In this document: positions 33,443 to 45,891 of the stretch, in pieces
Numbering within the stretch: position 1 is the first letter of the stretch
Layout: each line of letters begins with the position of its first letter
Source: Paraspadella gotoi
Taxonomy: Eukaryota > Chaetognatha
NCBI GenBank assembly: GCA_051294375.1
Contig: CM119264.1
Span: forward strand, 22,996,320-23,060,319
Direction: 5' to 3'
Length of the DNA stretch: 64,000 nt
Program-made: the position numbers and the translations under genes
Notes under the pieces: model-generated
Database searches by the model: none
What the model saw: the letters and a program-made list of their open reading frames with translations, nothing else
What the model was told of the DNA's origin: nothing

Positions 33443-34813
33443 AACATAACAACAAGCATCGTTTCAGAACGATAACTTTTCCGTACTCGACGACGACGAC
33501 GACGACGACGACACCGACGACGAGGATGCAACTATAACGTAATTGTGGCAGAAAACGAGATAACGAACGACTAACACGGAACCCCGCCGTCATGGAAACG
33601 AGAGACGGAAAGGAATCACGTTTGAGGGTTCTGTTCACACTGTCTCAAGAAAATTCGAAACTTCCTTGCCAACTCAGTCACTTGTCTTTCTTTTCCAGTC
33701 ACTCGGCTCTCTGGAACCGAACATAACTCGTAATCGAAACGCTGTCTTCGGGCCGGGTTGCTACGTAAAGTTGAGGAAAAAGGGCAGGGAGAGATAATGA
33801 AAAGATGGGCGGGAAGGAAAAAGCAAGGGGGAAATAGAGAAGGAAAAAAAGAGAATAAAAAGGGAAAAACAAAAGAAAAAAGAGGAGAAAATATAGAAGA
33901 AATGTTTTAAAATGGGCGCGAAAAATAGGAGAGAAAATGGGAAAAGAGTGAGAATACGAAAATGATACCGAAATAAAGTTCGCTAACGTGAAATTAAATG
34001 TTTAATAAGAGAAAAAAAAGAAAAAAAAAGGAAAAAAGAGGAAAAGAAGAGCAATCACTGGGTTAATCCACCTGTGGGGAAAGCCTTTTCCCACGCAGTC
34101 ACGACGTTTGCTATTGTCGCTTCTTACCGTCCGCAGACGGAGCGCCGCCTCCGCCACCCCGCATCGCAGCCGCAGGCGCCTGAAAAAGGAAATTCTATCT
34201 CCCTTACATAAAGACGAAGAGGAAAAATGTAGGAATTTGAAACTTCAGGAGAACAGTTAAGACTACGCTGTGAACTGAGCTTAATGTTAAACGATGAATT
34301 AAAATTCAGTCATACATTTTAAATGAATGCATAAATGTAGAGAGTTCAGATGAGGACAACTAATTCGGGATCGTTCTCCGTACGACTCCGTGCGCAAATC
34401 TTTTAAAAGAGAAAAACCTTTCTGTACAATAAAATAAAAATCGTTGCGTAAAGCAAGACTTTGTCTTTGAATTTCAATTATCTAAAAACCCACAACGAAA
34501 GAAAGTTTAATCTCAAAGAGAAAAGAAACAAAAGGAAAAAAGAAAAAGAGAGAGAAAAAAAAAGAGAGGAAAGAAATGATATGACAACCGCTAAACGGAC
34601 ACTAGAGAAGAGAACAATGAAAAAAAAGAACAAAGAATAACAACACAAAAAAGAAAGAAGGGTTAAAGAGGCAAGCGTAAAAAAATTCGCAGAAAGGCTC
34701 CTGCTTGTTAACTTCTGTTTCTTTTTCTTTTATGCCCGTCACCCGGCCCGGCAAAGAGAGGCCCATTAACGGAAATGTTTATCTCAGAGAGAGGGAGAGA
34801 GAGAGAGGACGAG

Positions 34814-34852
<39 letters not shown>

Positions 34853-35024
34853 CGAGAGGAGAGAGCAGAACAGAGTAAGAGAGATAGAGAGAGAGATGAG
34901 TGATGATAAGGACACAGGGGCCTTTCACATTACGCTTTGTAGGCGGAACGTGGAAGAAAGAAAGAAAAAAAGAAAGAAATTAAAGAGAAGGATAAAAGGA
35001 AAGAATGAAAAGAAAGAAAAAAAA

Positions 35025-35061
<37 letters not shown>

Positions 35062-35476
35062 AGAAAAAGAAAGAAAAGCAAAGAAAGAAAGAGAGAAAAA
35101 ATTAATAAAAGGAGAGATGAATCCGTTGCGGCGGCATAATTTTTTCTTTTGCGCTACCTGCGAATCCTCCCTTTTCCGCGGAATCTCGGGGGAAAAACAG
35201 AGGATGCGTCAGGAGAAACTCACCGATGACGCGGAATGCAGTCATCTTCGGAGAAGGAGGTGAGGGGAGAATGAAGTAAGAAGAAGAAGAAGAAAAGAAG
35301 AAGAACGAAGGAAGAGTAAGAGAAGAGAAGGAAGAGGGTAGAGAGAACTGAAAAAGATAAAATTGAAGAAATATGTAGAGACTGAGAAGGGAGGAAGAAG
35401 AGAGAATCAGAGCGAGAGAACAAGTAGAGATCAATTTACGAAGAGCCATATTTTTAAAGCTCATATTCCGCCGCAA
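32880..35476 (+). repeat. Left arm of a palindrome centred at 35,480
   Basis: Reads as the reverse complement of 35485-38010 with many small indels. Landmarks: 33065-33215 pairs with 37665-37790, 34080-34180 with 36800-36910, 34450-34520 with 36460-36530, 34740-34790 with 36180-36220. It contains CT then GA arrays (33221-33440) and a GA cluster at 34790-34890. No gene recognised. Confidence 0.85.
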
Positions 35477-35484
35477 CACAACAA

Positions 35485-36080
35485 TTGCGCGGAATTATGA
35501 GCTTTAAAATATTAGGTCTCCTTCCGTGTAATATTTTGTATCTCTACTTCTCTCCGCTCTGATTCTCTTCTTCCCTCTCCCTTCTCATCGGCCTTAATAT
35601 TTTTCATTTCTATCCTCTCTTCCCTCGTTCTTCTTGCTTCTTCTCTCTTCTTCTCTCTTCAATTTCTTCTTCTTCGTTCTTCTTGCTTCTCTCTCCTCTC
35701 ACCTCCTTCTCCGGAAGATGACTGCAATCCGCGCTCGTAATCTCTGACTCCTCTTTTCCCCGGAGTATCCCGGAAAGAGATTGCCCGGCCGAAAAAAAAA
35801 ATATCCCGCGCCGCCATACGGATTCATCCTCTCCTTTTTATTAATTTCTCTCTTTCTTTCTTCTTTCTTTCTTCTTCTCTTTCTGCTCGTGTTCTCTTGC
35901 TGTCTTTCTTCTTTCTTTTTTTCTCTTCTTCATTCTCTTCTTTATTTCGCTCTTCTCTTACATTCGTTTCTGTTTTTTTTCTTTCTTTTTCCACGTTCTC
36001 GCGTCCTACAAAAGTGCCGTAAAGTGAAAGCATCCACTCGTCGTCCCTTATTCTCCTCTTCTCTCTCTCTCTGCTCCTGT

Positions 36081-36133
<53 letters not shown>

Positions 36134-38010
36134 CTCTCTCTCTTCTCGTCTCTCTCTCCCTCTCTCTTTAGAGAATAAACCATTTCCGTTAATGGGCCTC
36201 TTCTTTTATCCGGGCGATTGGACGGATAAAGAAAAGAAAAAGATGTTAACAAGCAACATTTCTGCGTAATTTTTTACGACTACTGTGCCTCCTTTAACCC
36301 TCTTTCTTTCGTTGTTTATCCTTTGTTCTTTTCTTTTTCATTGTTCTTCTCTTCAGTGTCGTTTAGCCCGGTCTCTCTGCTGCGCCCATAATCATTTCTT
36401 TGCCTTCTATCCTTTTTTTTCTCTTTGCTCTTTTTCTTTTTCCTTTTGTTTTTTCTTTTCTCTCTGAGATTAAACTTTCTTTCGTTGTTTGTTTTTAGAT
36501 AATTAAATTCAAGACAAGTCCTTATAATACAGCAAACGATTTATATTTATTGTACAGACCAAGTTTTTTCTCTTTTTAAAAGATTTGCTCCGGAGTCTAC
36601 GGAGAACGTCCCCGAATTAGTTGTCCTCTCTTGAAACTCTCTAAATTTATCGGCATTTCATTTTTAAAAATTATGATAATTTTAATCAGTCGTTACATTA
36701 AGCTCATTCACAGTAGTCTTAACTTTCCCCTGCAAGTTTCCAGAAATTCTACCATTTTTCCTCCTTCTGTCTTTCAGAAGTGAGATGAATTTCCTTTTCA
36801 GCGGCCGACGGCTGCATCGGGCGGATGGGGGAGGCGGCCGCTCCGTCTGCGGAGCGTAGAAGCGCAATAGCATACAGCGTGTTAGCTGCGTGGGAAAAGG
36901 CTTTCACAAGGTGAGTAACCATTGATGCTCTTCTTCCTCGTTTTTTCTTTTTGTTTCTTTTTCTTCATTATTAAACATTTAATTTTCACGTTACAAACTT
37001 TATTTCGTAATCCATTTCGTTATTTCACCTCTTTTTTCCCATTTTCTCCTACTTTTTCGCGCCATTTAAAAACATTTCTTCATATTTCTCTCCTCGTCTT
37101 TTCTTTTGTCTTTTCCTCTATCTTATTTACTTCCTTCTTAGTCCCCTTTAGCTCTTTTTCCTCTCCGCGTCTCATCTTTTTCATTTTTCTGCCTCTGCCT
37201 TTTCCTCAACTTTTACCTGTCAGCCAAGCGAACCCTCAAGACGGTGATGCCTTCCCCGTCTCTCCGTTATCCATGACCGCGGAGGTCTCCCGTCGTTATC
37301 GTCTTCGCTTTTTATACTCGTTTTCTCCAAATTATTGGTGCATCCTCGTTCGTCGTCGCTCGTCTGTCGTCGTTCGTCGTCGTCGAGAATCGGCAAAAAG
37401 GTTATCTTTCCTGACGGCCTTTGTTATTGTATCTCTTCCTTCTCCTCTTCTCTCTCTCTCTCTCTCTCTCTGCTCTCTCTCCTTCTCTCGCCCTCTCCTC
37501 TCTTCTCTCGTCTTTTCTCTCGTCTCCTTTCCCTTGGAAAAAGGAAAATAAAGGAAAGAAAGAATGGAGAGAGAAGAAGGAGAGAGATAGAGAGAGAGAG
37601 ACGAGAGAGAAAAGACCCAAGAGACAAGAGAGAGAAGAGAGAGAGAGAGGAGAGCCCGTTCTTGCACTGGAAAGGAGTGGATTCGCGTCTTCGAACGTCG
37701 CCATGATTTTTCATTTCGCTTCAATTTTATGTCGAATTCGGTTGAAGGACGCCAGATTGCGGCCATGAGAACCAACAAACGACAACAACAACGACGACGA
37801 CGACAACCAAACTCGGCCTTTGCAATAATCTTTCTGTCTTTCCTTATATTTCTGTACTTTTTCTCTTTCTTTCCTTTCATTTTTTTCTTACAATCACCTG
37901 TCCCACTCCGCCACCTTCCCACCTCCCATTATCCCTCGTCTATAATCTCTTTTCTCACAACCTCTCGTTCTCCCCTTACCTACGTCTCTTCCCCTCCCTT
38001 CTTCTCCTCC
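35485..38010 (-). repeat. Right arm of the palindrome centred at 35,480
   Basis: Inverse partner of 32880-35476, separated from it by 8 bases (CACAACAA). Close to the centre the arms pair as TTCCGCCGCAA with TTGCGCGGAA, then GAGCTTTAAAA on both sides. Similarity fades beyond about 38000. Confidence 0.85.
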
Positions 38011-39354
38011 ACCTTCCTCTCTCCTCCCCTGTCCCTCCTACCTCTTCCCCCTACCCTCTCTCTTCCCTCCCTTGTTACGCGTCGTCCGCTTTTCTCTTCT
38101 TCCCTCCCTTCTACGCCTGCATCTCTTCCGCCTCTCCCTCCTCTTTCCCCCTTTGTCCCTCCCTTCTCTCTTCCCCTACCTCTCTCTGTCCCCGCTCACT
38201 TCCCCCTTCCTCTCTCTTCCCTCCCCCCTCCTCTTCCCCTCTCTCTTTCCCCCAGTCTTCCTCTCTCTTCCCGCCCCGCTCTGCCCCTCCCTCTCTCCCC
38301 CCTCCCCCTTTTTTTCCCTCTCTCTCCCTGCCCTTTCCTCTCTTCTTCCCCTCCCCCCCTTCCGCTCTCATCCTTTACGACGCGATTAATTTTATCATGC
38401 CTAGAAAAAAAAAAGTTGTGACACCAACGGAATTCACTTTTTTTTCTGCTTGGACATTGACTTTTCTGTCACGTCGTCATCTCAACGACGTCGCCCTTTC
38501 ACGAAACATTAAACGAAAGAAAAAAAGGGAACACTGATGTGAAAACAAAGTTGTATGAAGGAAATAAACGTTTTCTTGCCGTTCATCTTTTTATAACCGA
38601 AGTTTTTTTTAGCGGGCAGTATTTTTATTATAAAAAAAAATGAGGCCCTCATCGCGCGAGACTAAAAATCGCGAAAGACAATGGTTAGGAGAGAAAATGT
38701 GGTAGAAAAAGAGGAGAAACCCTAAAAAAAAAACTGCTACTGATATAAAACCTATAATAAAAGCGATAAAATTAACTTGCTTCCTTCGACCTAATAAACG
38801 TAGGTACATTAGTTAAAATAGGAAACCCCTCTACACGTCAGAATTAACCCTGCATCGTAAAAACGCACCACCCTAATCATCATCCACCCTAATGGAACCA
38901 CACGTCCAATAAATGATTATCTTTCCATTAGACTCACAATTCATTTTTCATTCACTTGGTATATACATAAAAAAAAAAAGAGTGAGAAAAGAGGGGAATT
39001 CAATTTTTCCAAGAGAAGAAAAAAAAAATTTGAAAGTAAAGAAATTTTTTTAAAATTAAATTTTTTTTTTCTTATTTTGGTCTGGGAAATTCGCAAAACA
39101 GGAATTACTTTCAATGATTTCGGTGACCCATTTTCTTGAGGATCGAGATCCCTTTAAGAAAAAAGCCGGAGGAAGAGAAGAGAGAGAGAGAGAGAGAGAG
39201 AGTGCAGAGAGAGAGAGAGAGAGAAGCTAAAGGAAAGATATCACACGCACTCTTCTAACTAAGAGGTCTTGAGATTCCTGGCTGAGATCTGATTTGACTT
39301 TCGTTCTGAGGCAAAAATGGACTCCGGGTTTTTAGAAAACCTCGAGAGCAGCAA

Positions 39355-39490
39355 AAGAGGCAGACCCTTCTTATTTCTGTAAGGCAGACCCCCTTTCTCA
39401 TGATTAAGGTAAGACCCCTTTCTCATCTTCAGGCAGACCCCTTCTCATCTGAAGGCAGACCTTGGTTGGAATACCTTTCTCATCTTCATC
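39355..39490 (+). repeat. Short tandem repeat with unit of about 25 bases
   Basis: Four or five degenerate units of the form GGCAGACCCCTTTCTCATCT, some with short insertions. Confidence 0.75.
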
Positions 39491-40096
39491 TTTAGATGTT
39501 AAAATAAAGTTCAAAATGTCTGAGTATTTTTGTCGGATTGTCGGGATTCTCAAAGGCAGAATTTAACCCTTCATTTCAGTCCTCATGAAAATAAACTTGG
39601 AATATGTCTTAAGCTACTATCGAAGTATTAAGAAAGGCCATAACTTTAAAATTCTTCTGTAATACGAATGAAAAGACAATATCGAAGCAAAATGGACAGA
39701 TAGCCTACTTCCATAGATCAACGAGATAGAGTCCCCAAACGAAACTAAGAGACAAAGGATTAGAAGAAACCCATTTTGCAATGCACTTAACGCCAGCATC
39801 ATTTAGTTTTTATTATTATGATTCGCTCCTGTTGTTCAATTTTATTCCAATCTCCAAGGCACATTGCCCAACAGGTCCCCTATCCCATGAACTGACCGAC
39901 TCAACTCCATTCCTGGGACAAAGAGATAATACGGTTTCTCCTGTTGTATAAATTAGTTAGCCTGATTTCTTTTTGAATCAAATTACATCCGGCGTTTTCC
40001 AGTCCCGGATTCGCTTATCCTCCGAGATGAAGCTTCATAACGATGCGTCTCTCCCAACGTTCTTTGTTTGACAATGAATAAAGAGCCACTAAAGCT

Positions 40097-40137
<41 letters not shown>

Positions 40138-40139
40138 CC

Positions 40140-40181
<42 letters not shown>

Positions 40182-40492
40182 CTATTACTTCTCTCTCTCT
40201 CTCTCTTTTTATAAAATCCTCCCCTCGCCATCGCTCAACATCCCATCCGAGGCAAGCCCATTTACTTTCTGGAGGAAGCAGGAGGTACGATCCCGATCCC
40301 GCTGGTTGCAGCTCGCCGGCGTGCCATCGCGGTTGCCATTCCCGGTGCCACTTTCGGTTCGGATGCCATGATGGCGTTTTCAATTACCAAATATCTGAGA
40401 TTGGATGTCGAAGCCTCGAATCCAAGAGATATTCTCTAGACTTTTTTATCCATTTTTTTCTGGCGATAAAGAAAATAATTTCTCTCTCCTTC

Positions 40493-40523
<31 letters not shown>

Positions 40524-43224
40524 CTTCTCTCTCTCTCTCTCTTCTCTCTCGCTCTCTCTCATTCTCTCATCTCTCTCTCTCTCCCTCTCTTCCAAAAATA
40601 TTCGATGGACCATTAAAGCTGCAAGTTTCGCAAGCCTCTATCTACACCAACCTGCCTTAAAAAAGCTTAGCTTTTATGCCTTTTTGTGTTATTACACTCT
40701 GTGGTATGACTGCGAAGCGAAGCCGCCTTATGTATTTACCTTTAGCGAATAGAGCGCTGATGACCTTGCCTGTTTGACCCTGAGGATGAAATTAATGACA
40801 AAACTGAACATGATTTCCAGTGAACAGAATCCCTGCGACTCTTTGCTAATGTTTTCGTCAAAACGATAATAAAAAAAATCAAAAAGATCAAAAAAATCAA
40901 AATGTTTTGATTAAATATGCAGGTAATTTGACCAACATAGTCCGGGCTTGGGCGAGCTTTTGACATGCAATTTACCCCGTATGGTAATATCTGCAGCGTT
41001 GCGGTTGTGGGGTCGTTCCCTGCTTCTGAACCATGACGGCACAATCCAATAAAAACGAGGAACATTTTGGCCTTGGGAAAATATGATGGACAAAAAAGAT
41101 TGGAAAAAAAATCACTTAAGTCTGTGAGGAATAGTTAAAATTATAAATGGAAAGTGAATAAATATGAGAAAGTATGAGAAGGTGCATAATAAAGGGGGCG
41201 AGTAAAGTTTAACACAAAAAAAACGAAAATAAAATTTAAAAAAAAAAGAAATTAAGAATAAATAAATTAAAAAAATTAAAAAAAAATAGAAATCGTCTAC
41301 GATGGAAAAAAGAACCATTGAAATGAAAAATAAGAGCGATATGGAAAAAAAAACGACCGACGAAATTGGTGGTGTTGTTGTTGTTGTGTCATTTGGTCTC
41401 TGGCTACTGCTGTGTTACTATGACTTAGTCTTGTAATGTTATGCTGTGGTGATCATTTTTCAGTAAAGGGCTTGGTGACACCCAGTGAGAATCAATCAAC
41501 GTTTTTCATGTTTTTTTTTTCTTCTCCTTCGAACTCCCGAAAATAAAAGGTGGTGACAATTCACGGGAAATTATTCATCCAGTTTATTCGTTTACGCGCG
41601 GAAAATTCCGCGAGACGAATGGCTTTCGTTAGAATTAATCTCGCAATAATTCGTGTTAGACTCTATTGCTATTCAGCTTGTTGAGAGAGAAGAAATAGAA
41701 AGCTTAGGGAGGAGGGAGAGAGAGAGAGATGGAAGAGAGGGGGAGGAAGAAGGGTAGGTGAAGTAGGTAAGGGTTGTATTCGTTTTTTTTGAGACTAAAT
41801 ATATGATTTTGATGACATCTGTGCCTGCCTTCTGAGCTAAGACTAAATGATTATAAAATACTGTTTTAATCTGCTGATTACATTTCTCTCATATATCATC
41901 GTCATTACCACACTATCATAATCTCATCATTTTACAATCTACTCATCATTCATTATCATCATCGTCGTTCGTCCGTTGCGAAATGGAAGTCTATCTCAGA
42001 TCACCAATCTACGTCGCCACTGTCACAATAACAGTCACAATCACAGTCACAATCACAATCACAAATCTCACGCTGACTCTCATCCTTTTCTGGTGAATCG
42101 ACCTTCGGATTCGATGGACGAATCCGAAAAAGAGATTTCCGCGACTGTGAATCCGGAGTGTGAATCGACGCGTTTGAAGAGTGAAGTGCGTGAGGGGCAA
42201 GATTGAATGAGGTGTTCGAATCGTGTTTGAGTCGATGTGACTTTGGGGGGAACAGGCGTGCGTCGTGCGGGGAATAGAGAGTGAGTCGGATTAAGTCGGG
42301 ACTCGGGCGTCAGTCTTGGTCAGTCGAGTATTCGTGTGAGTGTGTTCAGGAATATTGACAAAGAGAAACGCCCGATATGCCGATATATTTCTGGAGCCGC
42401 TGCCGCGCGGCTGCCCGCGTGCCGCCAGCCCGCCTCCGACGCTTTCGTCGCCATCTTCGGTCGATCGATAGAGGCGCTAGCGTCGATGTAATGTTAAAAC
42501 TCAATGAAAACAAAAGATTGTACAAAATTCTTGATAAAAAAAAACGACTAAAAAAAAAAGAACAAAAAAAAACTACAGATAACCATAAACGAAAAGCGCT
42601 GTTGTAACTGCAGGAAAAGCAGGAAATTGTATCTCTAAAAGGAGGGCAACAAAAGGAAAAAAAAAAAAAAGAAAAAAAAGAAAAAGGAAAAAAAAAACAA
42701 TACAACAACAACAACGCGACGACTAAAATCTTTGCAACGCAACGAACAAATCCTTTCGAATTTTTCTTTCGTCGCTCTTTCATCCTTTGATTTTTCTCGG
42801 TGGCCAGTTGCTCCTACGTCGTCGTGTCCTCCTCTGTGTTGTTGTTGTTTTAAAGTTTTATGTGCAGCACAAAAAGTTTGCGTTAGTTTACTCATTTCCT
42901 TCAAAGGACGCAAGTTCCGATGCCATGGACTTGGACGAATCGCGACTTCTGTGATTAACGGTGACCACAACTCTCACATCTTGAAACCTCGTATAAACTT
43001 TCACCTCCGATGTTCGTTGTCTGCGTGATTCATAGGCCCGTGATCTTAGTCACTGGCCAATCTTAGGTTACATTCTCTTCGCCGTCCCTTCTCGCCGTCA
43101 TGAACCTCAGGCCAGAGTGGCCCAATTTTAACCGTTGTTCGTCGGGCAACACTGAAGGAGCAGTCGCGGCTCCGGTCGTCGGGAAGACAAAAGGTTTCAA
43201 CCTGCGCAAAAGGGGGGCGCTCCC

Positions 43225-43520
43225 GCCTTGTTCGCCTGTTGACGGTTCGTTCGCCGTTGGAGAGCTTGGTTCGCGTTGAGAGTTCGTTCGCCGTTGAGGG
43301 TTCGTTCGCCCGCTTGAGTGCTGTTGCCATTGAGAGCTTCTTCTGCCATTGAGAAAGCATGTTCGCCGTTGAGGCTTGTTCGCCGTTGGAGCTCGCCTCC
43401 GCCATGAAAGCTCGCTCTGCATTGAAGCTATTTCTGCCGTTGAGAGCTCGTTTCCGTGAGAGCTCTGTTCGTCACTGAGAGCTCATTGCATCCTTGTTCG
43501 CCATTGAAAAAGTCATTTTC
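43225..43520 (+). repeat. Minisatellite with unit of about 21 bases
   Basis: A dozen degenerate copies of GTTCGCCGTTGAGAGCTC with variable spacing. Two overlapping - strand open frames of 119 codons (43046-43422) are translations of this repeat and not convincing genes. Confidence 0.8.
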
Positions 43521-43835
43521 CCATTTAGCACTTCATTTTTAACACTGTCTCTAGTTTCTGTCAGGCCCTTTATTTCACTTTAAGAACCTTTTCTTTAAAA
43601 CTTATAGGTGAGACGTGAGACGTTCTCCCTCTAAGACTCACTCGCTCCGTCGCTGCGGAGCGCCAACTAAATTTTACCAGCATACTTTTCACCTGTCCAT
43701 CAATCTTTCCTCCCCCTCCACGGTCGACTATAGTGTTACAACGGGTAGCGAGGCTGCTATGAAATTTCAGCTGTCCACCTTACGTATTGGCTTCAAGTGC
43801 GGCCATCTTGCTGTCGCCTCTCTTCTCTCCTCTCT

Positions 43836-43940
<105 letters not shown>

Positions 43941-44084
43941 TTTCCCTCTTCCTCTCCCTCCTCCACTTTCCCCCCTCTGATCCTCCCCCATCAATTCCGT
44001 CTCCTTCATCCGACCGATCCAGTCTTGTCCTTCTTAAACTTTAAAGTCGCGACCATCGCTCGGTCCCTTTCTCTTGTATTCTTC

Positions 44085-45815
44085 TTTCCTATCCATTTCC
44101 TTTCCTTTTCCTCTCTTTCTTCTTTCCTTTCCTTCCGTCCCTTCCCCTATTTTCTCTTCTTCCTTTCCTTTTTTTTCCTTTCCTTTCCTCCCTTCTATTT
44201 CTTCTTTCCTTTCCTCTCCCCTTTCCCTTTATTTCTCTTTCTTATCCTTTCCTTTTCCTCCCTTCTCTTTCCTTTCCTTTTCTTCCTTTCCCCTTTCCTT
44301 TTCTTTTCGCTCTCCTTTCCTTTCCTTTGTCTTGATCCTTTAAACCGATTATTGACAGCCATCGTCCGATCATTATCATTTCCTAAATCCGCCTCTCTAA
44401 TGTCTCCCAACCTGCATTAGTTTGTCACATATCATCATCGTCATCGTATAATCGTCGGTCACCATCCAAGTCGTACTCCTCCCAAATTATTGCTGAATTA
44501 TTGTGTTGTTGTCGTTCTTCTCTGTTGTCGTTGTTATTAGCGAAGGAAAATTGTAGTTGGAATCGAGAACGCGACAGTAGATGGATTTCGTGATGGGCGA
44601 AGGCGCAATTCGGCCATGGCCTCGTTTTCACGCGGCTTTCCAGTGTGCGAGTAACTCGTCGTTGTCGTCTCGTCTCGTGCGTCGTTTCCTATCATCATAC
44701 TAAAATTCTCTTTTTGTCTTTCGTCCTCAGTTTAAATCCATCTTTGTCGTCGTCGCCTCTTCCTCTTCTTCCTCCTCACTTTTCCTCAGCTTTCTCTTCA
44801 GAATCAAAGGAGAGAGAAAAAGAAAAGATATATAATATTCTTCTTTCGTGACTTTTTTTCACTGCGCAAAGTCACGTGTGAAGTGAAAATCATTCGTCTC
44901 GCCTGATAATCGCCTGTGACTCTCGTCCGGCGAAAGCCTCAGGCGTTAATCTTCATTCTGGCGAAGAAAATCAGGCGAGGCTTTTTTAAGTACAAGGTCA
45001 AGCCGGTTCACCTGTATAAAAAGTTGATCACTTCAGTTAAGTTATCTGAAATTCAATCGCGAAAGTCTTTTTTATTTTAGGCCGGTTTTTCAAAGTCGCC
45101 CCATTCTCAAATTAAACTCACAATTTAAAGTTTTATTTTCTAGCGCGTTACAAAATCATACGATCATCACAAGGGTTAGTATAGGGATTAGGCCTAAGGG
45201 TTATTAGTTTGAGATTAGATATTATCATTTCGCCTCTCAAGGGTATTCCACTTATGTTACGGCGATTAGAATTACTATATAGTTACGTTCATTATTATGG
45301 ATTAGGGGTTAAGCCATAGTTAGAATTAAGTTACGCAATTGGATTGGGTGTTAAATATTAAGCTAAAAATAAAATCTTCTCAGCTGATTCAAAAACAAAC
45401 AGTTGGCGCTTTTCGAAAATAGAGCTCTTTATAAATAGCGAATTCTCCCAAATCAAGAAGCTACACTAACCACAATTTTTCGTACCCACTTTTTTTCTTC
45501 ACTCACTTTTCTATCTTCGCCTCCGAAAACTCTCGATTACTTTTGTTCATCCTCTTTGATTCTTTTCTGCCAAAAAAGATAATTCGTCACTTTACTCTCT
45601 CGTCAAACGCCGTCGTCGAAGTATGCTCGGCGATAAATGCGTCGGCACTGATGTCCTGTAGGACGTCAGTCATTGTGTCCTGGCAATGATTATGGGCAAA
45701 CACCTGACAACGTCTCCGTCGGCGCATGCGTCGCATCCGGTCACTCTCATTGAGATCCCATCAGATTTCTCTCTACTCTCTCTCGTCTCTCTCTCTCTCT
45801 CTCTCTTCCCTCTCT

Positions 45816-45846
<31 letters not shown>

Positions 45847-45847
45847 A

Positions 45848-45891
<44 letters not shown>

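Noticed and set aside
43046-43422. Two 119-codon - strand frames
   Set aside because: They translate a 21-base minisatellite with variable spacing and give unrelated peptides in two frames.
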